From NCBI GenBank assembly GCA_033557675.1, contig JAWQRM010000059.1, positions 1 to 33,590 on the forward strand: DNA of 33,590 nt, written 5' to 3'. The notes beneath the pieces were generated by a model. That model worked only from the letters and a program-made list of their open reading frames with translations, was not told the origin of the DNA and searched no databases. This DNA comes from Coptodactyla brooksi. Taxonomy: Eukaryota; Arthropoda; Insecta; Coleoptera; Scarabaeidae. Of this stretch, positions 9,272 to 21,400 are shown piece after piece. Position numbers and translations under genes: made by a program. How positions within the stretch are numbered: the stretch's first letter is position 1; each line of letters opens with the position of its first letter.

Positions 9272-10243
9272 TTGTTCAAATAGTAATTTTGTTGTTTTTG
9301 GTGAAAATGAAATGCACTTTTCTTAGAGAGTATAATTCTTTTATGTAATTACATATTCACCATTTTGGTCCAACACCTTTTGCCATCTTTCTGGCAGTAG
9401 CATGATTCCACTCTCATAAAACTTCTGATCCTTGTTGGTAAAAAACTGATCCAAGTCATTTTTGACGGCTTCATTTAAAGTAAAGGTTTTACCGTCCAAA
9501 AAAATTTGTAGAGACCTGAACAAGAAATAATTAGAAGGTGCCAATTATTTCTGGAGAATGTAATATGTATGCGGTCTCGCATTATCTTGGTGGAACAAAA
9601 ACTATAGCTTTTGTGTAGATCAATTCTGATTTTACTGAATCATGCAATTTGTCCAGTTGATGACAGTACGCTTTAGAATTGATCGTGGTGTTCCCCCAAA
9701 AATTTTGAAAAGAGCTCCAAAACATTTTGCAAACCTGTAAAAAATTTTACAAACTTTGGCAAAAAATGGTGCAAAACAAGTTTGCAAAAAACCATACAAT
9801 TTGTTCTGTTGATGACAGTACAGTTTAGAACTGATCGTGGTATTCTCCCAAAAATTTTGGAAAGAGCTCCCAAACATTTTGCAAACGTGCAAAAAATGTT
9901 GTAAGCTTTTGCAAAAATTTTGCAAACCAGTTTTGACACTGGGATTGTGTCCATACATCTTCTCCATACAGATCGACTAATTCTTTTCTCGCTTGAATGG
10001 CATTTTTACCTTTTTTCTAATAAAGCAGCAAAATGTGCCCAAAACGCTATTTTTGATTTTCTACGTTTCATAAGACACAAAAAGAAAAGAATTGCACAGA
10101 ACCAAACAAAATATTTTCACACATAAACTTTACAATGTCAGCTCTCAAAATATATAATGCACATGGGGTTTAGGATGAAGTTGGCTGGTTAAAATACAAC
10201 TGACGCCTCTGCTGCGAAAAAAACGAAATTCTTTTCGAACATC
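9272..10243 (-). mobile_element. Mariner family copy 3, sister of copy 2
   Basis: Left end gttcaaatagtaattttgtt (about 9273); right end on the minus strand gttcgaaaagaatttcgttt (ending about 10240). The arrangement matches copy 2: decayed transposase start (about 10075-9930), a block of TTTTGCAAA-like repeats with two near-copies of the segment around AYCHQLDKLHD (9640-9925), then the C-terminal end (9544-9341). The shared deletion and the shared internal duplication show that both copies descend from one already defective parent. Confidence 0.85.
9341..9544 (-). pseudogene. Mariner transposase C-terminal end (copy 3)
   Basis: The frame reads MAPSNYFLFRSLQIFLDGKT, then NEAVKNDLDQFFTNKDQKFY, then LPERWQKVLDQNGEYVIT and stop, an almost intact mariner C-terminus. 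The aspartate of PDLAPSxY lies just before the ATG, in decayed sequence. It is better preserved than copy 2 here. Confidence 0.85.
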
Positions 10244-10402
10244 TCAATAATGTAACTCAATAAAATTAAGTAACCAGAGAATCCATTTTGCAGATATGAC
10301 CTAAACAATAATGAAATTAAGCAGAACGCGTACAAGTTGTACAATATTATTATGAAAATAATGTCCCTTTATGTCTAAATTCACCTTAACAGATCCACAC
10401 AT

Positions 10403-10437
10403 GAAGAGAGAGAAAGAGAGAGAGAGATAGAGTGAGG

Positions 10438-10480
<43 letters not shown>
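10403..10480. repeat. (GA)n microsatellite
   Basis: About 78 bases of almost pure purine GA repeats, interrupted around 10418-10440 (gatagagtgaggggg), with a perfect stretch from 10440. The opposite-strand Ser-Leu repeat frame is an artefact of the repeat. Confidence 0.97.
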
Positions 10481-10482
<2 letters not shown>

Positions 10483-10692
10483 AGGCTGCTTCATATAGTA
10501 AGACAATCTACCAACTACACTGGTACAATAACAGCTACATGGGATTGCAGAGGATTCACACTCCATACAGATATTTTCATATCACCCTACCTTGAAAGTG
10601 CTTAGTATATATTCGTTCAAATTTATTGCTTATATAAATGTATGTAATAAACCTATTTACCTTTCCTTTAATTTCTGTGTGCATGTTTTATA

Positions 10693-11048
10693 TTCACATG
10701 TTTATCGGAAGTACTAAAAATATCCATACAATTTCATACATTTGTATTTCAATTAGCAGCGCATTAATGCACAAGATAAAATATTATCGCAAATAATTAT
10801 TCGCAAAAACCTTTGTCCACAGTATGTTCTTTTCAGTAATCGAGCAACGATTTATTTATTATACGCTGCTGTAATTCGTACAAGATATAATAAATAACGC
10901 CAACGAACGTTACGTTGGAATAATTACTGATCGTTGACTCACACAATGAGAGAACAATTACACTATTGTAAATGTAGTTGATAGTGTTTTTGAAATAGTC
11001 GCTACAAAAGAAGAAACTGCCGACATCACCCTTTTTATGGATAGTACA
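10693..11048 (-). repeat. Dispersed repeat family, copy C (inverted relative to A and B)
   Basis: Its reverse complement aligns with copy B through all the anchors listed there. It adds the small palindrome ccaacgtaacgttcgttgg (10895-10913 region), which B and A keep only partly. A, B and C lie within 4.6 kb. Confidence 0.75.
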
Positions 11049-11049
11049 T

Positions 11050-12380
11050 ATTAGGATATTAATGCATATTATTAAGAACAGTTATCAAACAAGTTATCCA
11101 AAAATGCAAAACCAAATTATCAATTAATCGTAAAATAAAACATAAAAAGCAGGAACGTCCACAATGAGCTTAACCTTAACAATCTTGCGTTATTAAATTC
11201 AATTTACTGTAAAACCTTGAAGTTAATTTAATGAACGGTCTTTTGCGTTTACGATTGCGTTAGGTATTTCTTATATCCCGCACATACTTACTACGTAATT
11301 AATTGCTACCAAGTTTTTGACGACACATATAGCAAAAGTCAAACAAACTAATTTTTATACAGTAAATAAAAAAATATCTAGAACAAGTTCCTTTCCCTTG
11401 TCCTTTAGTATTTCTATATTTTTTCCATTATTATATCATTATTGTTAGGTTTAATGTAAAACAAGAACATTGGTGATTTTCCTCATAAACAAAATTCAGA
11501 TTAATATTAATAAGATTGCTAATCATAGCGCGTTAATTAAGTTAAGCAGCGTGCGTATAGCGGTTATAACCTCATAAAGAGCGTAGGTTGCGCACAGCGT
11601 ACCATTTTGTACTTTTACTTTAACTTTTATTATACGTAATTTAATATTGATCTTTATTGAAATAAAACGCAATTATTAGAATTATTACAATAGCAATAGA
11701 TGTTTAAATTTGCATAATATACTTACTCAGCTCTGCGATATGACGTAAGTGTCATTGAGAAATAGATTGGCACACAAAAGAATAGCAATTATTTTATAAT
11801 CTTCGTTATGGATCATAAAATCTACCAAAATTGCAAATCGTTTCTACACGGAAGTCAGAAAAATGAAGTTGTGAATTTCGGACGTTTGGGTTTCTAACAA
11901 AGTTAAACAATTATTACGCACGTTTCGCTAACCAAGTAATATCCTCAGGAACGATAGAAAATTCAAAATAAAGTGCGGAATGTTAGCGAAACTTGTGACA
12001 ACTTAACAAATTTCAAACTAACTCGGGAACCAGTAAAAATATCAAAACACAATTTGAAGAAATGCAATTGCAAACACTTGCAGTATAACCAAGTAATTTT
12101 CACCTGCGTAAGAAAGCCTCAAATGAATCAATTTGTTGAATAACAAAATATTGTTATTCTTTATAGCTGCGAACAATTTTTTGTCTATTTACTACAATTT
12201 TTATTTAATCAAATGTGCAACATGATAACCATTGAATTGAAGGAACAAAAAAGTAACCTTCGATCCTGCGGTGACGCAGGATTGATTCGGAAACTATCTC
12301 AGGTTGAAGAGCATAAAATTCTGGACAGAAAAATTCTACATTGAACTATCCAGAACGACTGCTAAGGGTCGAACTGGGTT
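11050..12380. other. AT-rich intergenic stretch, nothing recognised
   Basis: No open frame or repeat of note. A GC-rich short hairpin atcctgcg-gtga-cgcaggat lies at about 12264-12283, close to the Tc1-like end. Confidence 0.4.
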
Positions 12381-12384
12381 TCGA

Positions 12385-12416
12385 TAAATGTCCGGATACT
12401 TTTAGACGGTACTGTA
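12385..12416 (+). mobile_element. Probable 3' terminus of a Tc1-like transposon
   Basis: The phrase tgtccggatacttttagacg followed by gtactgta closely resembles Tc1-family terminal inverted repeats (TACAGTxxxGGxxAAAAGTxTxxGGACA read outward). No opposite end or transposase was found adjacent. Confidence 0.5.
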
Positions 12417-12431
12417 CCTCTATACCAAGTT

Positions 12432-12830
12432 GTACCCTTGAAAAATTATAGCCCTTCAAAATGAGGTTAAAAATTTCAAAAATAATTAATATCTCAATAA
12501 TACTTTAACTTTGAAAACCCAACTTTGGTAGATGTTCTGAGTGTACTTTTAATAAAAGATAAAGGGCATTTATCTTTTTGTAAATAGAGGCCAGTTAAAG
12601 TATTTTAAATGGTTGATTAGGGATAATCAACGGATTTAATAAATTATTATTCTATTTTATGGGGAATTTAATTTTAAAACTTTTTTAACTTTTATTATTT
12701 TTCAAAAAAACTTCGCCGGTTTGAAGAAAAACACGAATTACTAAAGACACGTATTTTATTCATGTTACTTAAAATCATCGAAAATTCAACAGTTGGCTGT
12801 GAAGTTATATGTTAAATTTAAAAAACAGCA
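12432..12830. repeat. Left terminal inverted repeat of the DUF4817-type transposon
   Basis: It pairs with 13688-14093. The inner edge is at about 12830, after the shared phrase cagttggctgtgaagttata (left copy at about 12790). Confidence 0.8.
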
Positions 12831-12994
12831 AACAAGTGTCAATAAAAATAATTTAATAGGAAAAGAAACAACTTAAATAGAAACAAAAATTTCCTGCCGA
12901 TAATTTATAGAAATTGTTCAAAATGATCGCCGTTTTCTCTCTGATATAAATTTATTCTTCGTCGAAAATTAAAGTCTACTCTTTCCATTAACTT

Positions 12995-13622
12995 CTAATC
13001 ATTTCTTATAAAGTTGCATTTATTTGTAATACGATTCCACAACTCTTCTCGGGACGCCACTAGTGAAGAATACACAAACTCTTTTGGTGTTCCCCCAAGA
13101 AAGTAGTCACATTCGTTCAAGTCTGGTGATCGTGGGAGCCAAGGTTGTGGGCAATCATTTCCTCGTCCAATCCATTTATTTGGATACTGGCGATTTAAAA
13201 ACTCTCTAACTATACTCCTAAAATGAAGCGGTGCCCCATCATGCATAAACCAATGTTCTAGTTTGAGTTGCAGTGGCGCTTCGTCAAGAAATTGAGGGAG
13301 ATTGTTTTGGAATCACTCCAAATAATTTTCTCCATTTAGTCGATTTGGTAAAATAACCGGACCAATTAAATATCGATCAATAATACCGATCCAAACATTT
13401 ATTTTAAACTCAAGTTGGAAACGTCGAGGAATTACTAAATGCCCCTTATTTCAATAGCACGTTCTCGAGTGTTACTGAAAATTTTGCCTGTTTCTCGAGC
13501 CCATTACAAATACGAGTAGAAAATCTTCTCTGATATTCTTCAACACTCCTACAATTTCCTCCACAGAAACCTAACACTAATAACATGTCAACTTGTTCGC
13601 TAAATGAGAATTTTCCAGCCAT
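12995..13622 (-). pseudogene. DUF4817 plus DDE-type transposase, internally deleted
   Basis: The minus-strand ATG at 13622 begins MAGKFSFSEQVDMLLVLGFC, then G-N-C-R-S-V-E-E-Y-Q-R-R-F. This matches the helix-turn-helix start (DUF4817 type) found in many insect transposases. The frame stops near 13445. Downstream in other frames come WIGIIDRYLIGPVILPNRLN (about 13390-13330), MHDGAPLHFRSIVREFLN (13246 onward), a W-x-P-R-S-P-D-L-N block and FLGGTPKEFVYSS. These are the H-D-G-A-P and R-S-P-D-L-x-x-x-D motifs of the DDE domain. The region between the helix-turn-helix part and the DDE core is shortened and frameshifted, so it is dead. Confidence 0.8.
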
Positions 13623-13687
13623 TTCAAAACAATCAGTAAAGAATTACGAAAATCAAATAACTTTATTTCTTGATTGTCTAGTTTGAC

Positions 13688-14093
13688 ATATAATTTCACA
13701 GCCAACTGCTGAATTTTCAATCATTTTATATAACGGATAAAATACGTGTCTTTAGTAATTCGCGTTTTTCTTGAAAATGACAAAGTTTGTTGAAAAATAA
13801 CAAAAGTATAAAGTTTTAAAATTAAATTCCCCATAAAATAGAATAATAATTTATTAAATCCGCCCACAAGCTAAAAAAAATCTGTTGGAATTTAAGGGTG
13901 CATTATCCCTAATCAACCCTTTAAAATTCTTTAACTAACCTCTATTAACAAAAAAATAAATGCCCTTAGTACACTCAGAACGTCTACCACATTTGGGTTT
14001 CCTAAGTTAAAGTATTATTGAGATATTAATTATTTTTGAAATTTGATATTATTTTTGAAACGTCACTTTGAAGGGCTATAACTTCCCAGGGCG
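13688..14093. repeat. Right terminal inverted repeat of the DUF4817-type transposon
   Basis: This is the inverted partner of 12432-12830, with several small insertions, such as one near 13866-13890 that the left arm lacks. Confidence 0.8.
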
Positions 14094-15361
14094 GCAAGTG
14101 CAGTTAAATCATCATATTTTAGCTTTCCTGACATGCTCTTGCTCTGTGTCGGTTCTTATGCGAATCACCTTGTATATTTGTACGACCTTATTAGTTTCTT
14201 TTAGTATGAAGACTTGGTCTATTGTTGATCTATTTTTGTCTATAGCCACCTTGGTGGTCGCCCATCAACTTTTCTTAATGTTAATGCAGAGAACTTAGTC
14301 TAATTTTCTTTTTAACAATGTGCCTTTATTTTGTATGCGACATCCAACAGTGATATTCCGTTTTGCTTCCTTTTTCAAGTATTGGTAAAATCTTTGCTTC
14401 TTTCCAATACTTAGCCATATTCATTACTTTTTCCAAATCTCTGAAATAAACTCACTTCTCTTCAGTATCTCTCCGTCATGTTTGATCTGTTGTGATGTAA
14501 TTTCGTTTCGTCTCATCCTGTGTATCTATTATGAGCTACGGTCAATTATCAATTATAAGGATTTCACATATTGTTTTGTTCATTCCATTAACCCAGTATC
14601 TAGTAGTAAAAATTGTGAGGTAATATTTTATTATGCAGTCATTGAAAAAATGCAATATATACCTAGAAAATAGAATTGACACAACTCAGTATTAACAGTT
14701 GATTTAACCTTGTGTGAAGCAATGAAAGGCAATGCTCCTAAAGCTATTATGTATCAATTAAAAAAAGAAAAAAATGTATATATACATATTTTCTTCTCCG
14801 TTCATCAACAGGAATTAAAATAATTAACAAAAGACGACAAATACGAGTTTATTATCTTACTAACATCACAATAAAGGAAACACAAAATAATATAAATTCA
14901 TGGAAATATTTTACTATATAAAGTCAACTTAAACAGTAAAAATATCACATATAAATATCATACGGTAGGAAACTAAACTTCCAAATGCTATTCATAAATA
15001 AAATAGTAGGTACAAAGAGCAAAGAGGGTAAAAAAGGCATAAATTTCAAACATTTACTGCAATTTAACCGCAGCCACTATTACCCACAGTAGCCCTTATA
15101 AAAAAAAATTAAAATCTCTGCAACCCAATACACTGTAATTAAATATATTAAATAAATAAGAAAATATATACGGTATACATGTACGTGGACCAAGCTAGGA
15201 TAGGACTTCCAATATAAGCAACAGTAAGCAAGTACAATTCACTATAAGCATTATTTTTTACGTACATTCAATCGGCTTGAATTTGCGTGCATTTCAATAT
15301 TTTGCGGATTAAATAGTAGAAATGTTAAATGCATCAGACAACAGTAATCTTAAGAATGTAA
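14094..15361. other. Lipin downstream region / 3' UTR, no other gene
   Basis: The part next to 15362 should be the 3' UTR of the long lipin isoform. A minus-strand AATAAA lies at 14853-14848 and is a candidate polyadenylation signal, though such hexamers are frequent in AT-rich DNA. The region 14094-14300 has a slightly open plus frame with no recognisable content. Confidence 0.4.
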
Positions 15362-15491
15362 TTATTGAATTTCATTAATATCCTCCAGGGGCAGAAGAGG
15401 TTGACGCCAATACACAAATTGAGAGTAATCAGTGGCATCTTCTGGTAACGATGGGAAGAGTTGATCAACAATATACGTCATGTTCGAGTAA
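15362..15491 (-). CDS. Lpin: Lipin alternative last exon, distal (canonical end)
   Basis: The acceptor tgtttgcag|TTACTCG joins in frame to exon 9 and reads SYSNMTYIVDQLFPSLPEDA, then TDYSQFVYWRQPLLPLEDIN and E-I-Q before TAA (15364-15362). S-x-F-x-x-W-R-x-P-L is the widely conserved lipin C-terminus, so this is taken as the canonical end (962 residues). It lies 1.34 kb beyond the proximal exon. Confidence 0.9.
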
Positions 15492-18400
15492 CTGCAAACA
15501 GTAGAAGATAATTGTAAATTCAGGTAATGCAATTACTATATTCTAGCAACAATAATATTCACATCTAAATACAGCATTACATTATCAGTATTGCATTCAA
15601 AGTACGTGTGTCTGGACGGTAACAGGTGATCAATAGACTTTTGATTAATTTTCAATAAATAAGTTAATGAAGTAAACTTTAAAAAATTGCTTAGAAATGA
15701 AATGTATTGGGTATGAAATATAGGTCACATCTTCAAATCATAGACCAGGCAAATATTTCTGCCCTGTAAGTGTATTATTAGTTGAGAACCTCTAGGAGTA
15801 GTAAATCATTAGTCTTTTCCCAGTAAGCACCCTTTCGTTCTGCTACAACACTTTTTTGTCAGTTAACATCGATTGCCTATACTACTGCTATTGGAACTCT
15901 TGATGAACATATTGAGATTGTCTTCGATTTCATCACCCACACTACTCCCTCTTGTATTCCCATCACATAACCCATGCACCGCTGCATATTCTTCATACGA
16001 AAGGATATTTTAAATTTATTCCATAATCATGCTTCACTAATAATGACTATTTTAGCTACTGTAATTCATATAACAGTTGTAGCAAGTTTTTTTTTCATAA
16101 GAGTACTGCAATTTGAAATAAATAAAAGTCTACTTATATTTGCATAGGTTTTTAATTCGTCTATCATCATGTATTTTCTGTACCAGAAAAAAAATTAAAC
16201 AGCTTGTATAATATAAACTGCACATAATATCTGCTTGACAAAGGATCTGACTTTCCTAATAATCATCATGTTACTGAATAATGTGATACTGTATTTATCT
16301 GTTGATACTCTCAAAAACAACATTCAAGATTCAATGCAATCAATAAAACCAAATAAATAAAGAACTCCGAATGTTCCAAAACATCATAGAATTGATCACA
16401 CTGTATCTGCTGTGGATTACAAACAAATTAAAACCTAGGAAAAACAAATCAGTAGAAATATTACAACGCTTTTAAATATAGTTTTCGATCAATTGCCGAA
16501 AGCAAAGCAAAAATTTGCATAAAAGCACCTCAACATATCTGTCCACATTCACTATACCCAACTTTTTCTCTTCTATTCATATCTTACCATTAAACGATGA
16601 AGAAACACTTCAGGATGAAAATTCTCACTATCGGTCAGTTATATGAAAATAATTTTGAACTAAGTATGGTGAAACGTTTGCATCCCACTTGATTGTTAGT
16701 TATCGTTATCTTACAAACTAAATGATAAATCGCTTGGAGGTGATGAGGCGAACTTAATACTAGGAAAGTAGAGATGCACACGTTTCTCAAACAATTAAAC
16801 AAAAAACAAGGCCTAAATATAACTATCATTAATCATCTGTCAAATCTGACTCATCAAAATCACTGTCGCTTTGTATGACATAAGCGAGTTTATGCATAAG
16901 TGGTGGGAATACGTCGTTCACTACCAACGATTGACCGGTATAACTGCAAAATGAAACATTCTAACTTAAATACAAAGAAAAATGTACCGCATCGTGTTTT
17001 CAAGGCAAAACTAATAAAGCAAATTAATCGGTACACATTTAACATAGACAAAAATAGCATTGAACTTACCTTGATTGGAATGTTTGTGTGAGTTCATGTT
17101 TTAGTTCACCCTTAGGATTAATAGTAAATATCCTTACAATTGGTATTCCTACAGCTGTATAAGCCCATACATCCTGCAAATATAACGTGATTATTGTTAT
17201 TTAAAAATGATAAGATATAAATATTCTTACATTTATTCTATTTCCATATCCAGCATAAAACGGATTTGAATCTAATGGAAACAGAGCACGTATATCACTC
17301 AAACAGCTGATTTTAAATAGCTCAGGTTTCTTTTCAATAACTTCTCTATGGAAAGCAGTAATTAGGGAAGTAGGATTCAAGAGTAAAGGACCGTCAGGCA
17401 TTGATAAATCTCCTTGTCGAATAGATTTTAAATATTCTCTTGTTAACCTAGCTTGTCCTATGGCTCTTGCACTCAAGTATAATAGCCTGTAACCATTATC
17501 CTTAATTTTATTAAACAACTGAGCTACACCAGATTGAGCCCAGTCTTTACCAACGATTGGTAATATATGTCCCAAGACATCAGATCTGAATAATGAAAGC
17601 AACATGTAAAAATCTAAAACAACGAGAAGAATATGACCTACTTTGTAATGGTACCATCGATATCAGATATAACAATCTTGTCATCCCACTTCCATTTGTA
17701 GAGATGGCATTTACATCTTGTAGTGCCTTGATAAGCCGTTGTTACACTAAATTCAACTTCGTTCATGCCATCACGCAAGTTCAAGCGAGCCTGGGAAATA
17801 ATAAAGATACTATATTATGACTACATCTATTTTCAATGCTTCAATCAATTGTCACAAAATATTTTTAAGCTCTTAACATTTGTGTTTCAGATTGTACCAG
17901 AAGCTTGCTCTTGTATAACGATTGGTATGCATAGCTACATATGTTTGCATATGTTACATGAGCTAATAAAGTGTAAAGAATCAGGGAAACAGTAAGGATA
18001 ATAATCAGCGAATGCAGTGCAAAATCTGCATAGAAAAGAAGCACATACAAAAAATAAGAGTGTTTTTAAAATATATACTGTATTAACTTTAGTAAGGAAA
18101 GATAATTTTGTATAAAATGAAAATGATATGATTATGTGGAACGTCTACTTCTCTAACACCTCTACTTCTAAATTCAGAATTTTATATACAAGGTTTAATT
18201 AAAAAATTCTTTCTCAATACAGAATTTTTTGACTGAATAAAGCTTTTTTTCTCAAAAATAGTTTTTTGGAAGATGGTTTTTTTATCTTTAGGAATAGGAA
18301 GAAATCACAAGGGGCCATATCTGGCGAATAAGGAGGTCGAGGCATCATAATGGTCTTGGTTTTGTGCCAAAAATTCAGGAACAAGAAGTGAATTGTGGGC

Positions 18401-21400
18401 AGGTACATGAGTTGTTTTCCCACAAATACAGGCATTTTCTTCAGATTGCTTCACACAAATAGAATAGAACTTCCAAGATATTCCCTATTGACGGTGCAAC
18501 CTGGTGACAAGAACTCTTGGTAGACTATACTGTTGAAATTGAAGAAAAATTAGCAAAACCTTCATATTCGATTGCACTGGACAAGCTTTTTTCAGTTTTT
18601 ACTCTTCAGAAAGCTTCTATTAGGGCGATTGATTTTTAGTTTTGAAGTCATATCCACACACCCGTGTTTCATCACCAGCTGTGACCCCTTTCAACAGTTC
18701 TGGATCGTCATTGATTTCATCAGCAACTCATGAGCAATATCCATTCGGCACTGCTTTTGGTCGCAATTCAACAATTTATAAACAAATTTTGCTATCAACA
18801 ACATCTTCGATAGAGTCCGCAACTATCCGTAATGATTAATCAAACAGACTACAACTATAGAGTATTGCCTTTTAAATTGTATATTATGTAATTAGAAATG
18901 TCCTTTTGTTTATAGTATTGTTCAAACTGATTAAAGAGCTTAGGTAAGAGATATAATTACTAGAATACCCCACAATTTCATTTTCTCTAAGTTATCATTG
19001 TTATAAACAAAAATACTCACAATTTGATCGGAGGTAAGCCTCAATGTTTTTCTACACTTTTCAATAGAGGTTGATGTTGTTGGTTCTGTCATGCTCTTCA
19101 CCTCAGATATATCTTTTCCAGTCTCACTTCCAGAGCTGTTTGATCTCGTTTCTTCAATAGCTTTGTGCAGAATGGAAAAATTAAGATATGCACAATAAGT
19201 ACAAAAAAAACATCATAGTTGCATACCTTCAATATCAATCGTTGCATTTGGATTGTCCTTCTCATCCTGTAACTTCATTTTAGTAATGTCCTTACTAATC
19301 TCTACTGGAATATTTTCTAATGCAGGTGTAGTTTCCCTTGATGTCCTACTACGGCCCCATTTGAACCATGAGTACCCACGACTTTCTTGCTGTTTCACCT
19401 CTTTCTCTTCTTTCTCTTGTATGGATGGGTGCGGCATATGAAGACTGCACAATTGGTCTACGGTCGGCTACAAAAGAAGAACAATTAATACATGAAAAAT
19501 TACGACCAATAATGACTCACTTGTGGTAGAGGTCTTTGATATATGACAATACTGGAAATGATAGGTGCAGCAACTTTCCAAGTATAATACTTATTCCTGA
19601 GACGCACGACTAGATTTGGAAATTCAAGCAATGAAGGATTGTTGCACAAATCGCTGAACGGTACAATGTGCTTGATGAAGTTACGTTCATTCGGTTCTGG
19701 ATCCCAACCGCACATAGAGAGAGCCACGTCTTGGAAGTAAGAATTTACTCTAAACATATTAATAAACGAATATTACATTAAATCATCCTAAAAAGCTTTT
19801 ACATACATTTTGGGATCATCAAAATCAGAATCGATCGACTTAGATCCTTCCACACTGTTTGGACTTTGTGTCAGCGATGGTCCATTTCCTGATTCGCAAT
19901 CCATATCTGCCTCTAAAATTTTATACAAATATACATATTATATAAATTTTTTTTAAGTATATCATAATTACTGGTTTAGTGCTGTTAAATACTAAATACT
20001 AGTGTTAGCAATTTATGTGCATAAAATTGTAGCAATATAATAACCATACTATGTAGACATTATTTGCATTAGCTTTGAACAAATATGTACCATAAGAGAA
20101 TTCTTACAGATCAAAGCACCTTATATGCAAAATTAAATTGAGGAAACGCAAACCATTGAAGTGCAGTGAAAGTGAGTACACAGTAAATATTATTATTAAA
20201 CAAAGTAAATAATATTATGGTCATGAGAAAATCTCACCATTATATAAAGATTACAACTTTCTAGAAATTAATTGAATATGTGCAATATCTATAATAGTAT
20301 ACATAGCTTTAACTAATTAAGCCCAGACCCAGAAATAAACAATTGCTCATTTGCACACCATCATTGCCAATGCATTATTTATGTAGCATTTATATTCACC
20401 CATTTCTACACAATTTGGTTACATAGCAAGTCGCTCAATTGTGTACATACAACGAGAAGAAAAACATCAATGCATTTCAAGAAATGCAACCAATTTTACA
20501 TAACAAAGTATTCCTGTTGAGAAATGTTAAACAAAATTATTTTAAAAGGTATTGTGGACTGATATTTAATTGCAACCCCCCAAAATCGCCCTTCTTTATG
20601 TAAATGTGAACTGTATATGTATATTCATTTATTTTATTAAATAAAATAAAAACTTTCAATATTTCCTTTTCATATTTCCATCAATAAAGAATTAGCCAAT
20701 AATAATTGTCAATTATTCAAGTCCAAATGTTAACTCTTTAATAATTCTTTTCTTGTTATTTAACAGTAAATTAATTCTGTTACGTCGCTGATTTTCTCAA
20801 TTGTGGCTTTAGGGTATTTTCATCATTACCACACTGCCAGTTTGATTGCCTAATCAGTTGCGGTCATGTGAGACTTGGACATTTCTGAAACTCTGCACTT
20901 ACAATCTGTTAATGCCTTGAATACAGAAGATTTAAATATTGTTGTATGATACATAACATATTTTTAACTTTTGATTTTATATTATTGATACGTATGATTT
21001 GGTTTGTACAATTACACCAATTACTAAAAAGAATCAAGCCAAAAGCCAGTAATTATAATAATGCACATATTAATGGTTTATCCAACAATAATCTACATAA
21101 TTTTAATTTTCAAACTCTGAGATCTGCTCAAAAATCTTATTTTGGATTTTTAGAGGAATTGCAAGAGGCTTTTCTGTTCACTACAAGCACTCAAAATCAA
21201 CTAACCTTTCTTTTGCCTAGCTCCTTGAAAATACAGAGCAGCCACGCTTGGATCTATAGAGCCAGAACTCAATTCAGCCAGATACATTCCTTCACTGGTA
21301 CTATTCCTCTGCCTATGTTTCGTTTGTTTCATAAATGAAAACATACTACTTAACATTGAATTATGTTGCTGTTCTTTATCGGTAGTTTGGGCTCCGCCAT

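Larger units (their letters stand above)
12432..14093 (-). mobile_element. DNA transposon with about 400-bp terminal inverted repeats, DUF4817/DDE type
   Basis: The outer arms, 12432-12830 and 13688-14093, align as inverted repeats along nearly their full length. Shared anchors include ttatagcccttcaaa, aataattaatatctcaataa, ccccataaaatagaataata and cagttggctgtgaa. Between them lies a decayed minus-strand transposase (12995-13622). The element is about 1.66 kb. The arms differ by many small substitutions and indels, so insertion was not recent. Exact tips and target-site duplication are unclear, and a Tc1-like end abuts the left side. Confidence 0.85.

Noticed and set aside
9632..9967. Open frames with repeated phenylalanine-, cysteine- and lysine-rich phrases
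   Set aside because: They come from the TTTTGCAAA expansion within mariner copy 3, not from a gene.
10381..10566. Ser-Leu repeat protein on the minus strand
   Set aside because: Produced entirely by the (GA)n microsatellite.
16900..17091. 63-codon plus-strand open frame
   Set aside because: Antisense to the lipin proximal last exon and exon 9.
20946..21338. 130-codon plus-strand open frame
   Set aside because: Its 3' part lies over lipin exon 2 in antisense and the rest is AT-rich intron; it is a shadow.
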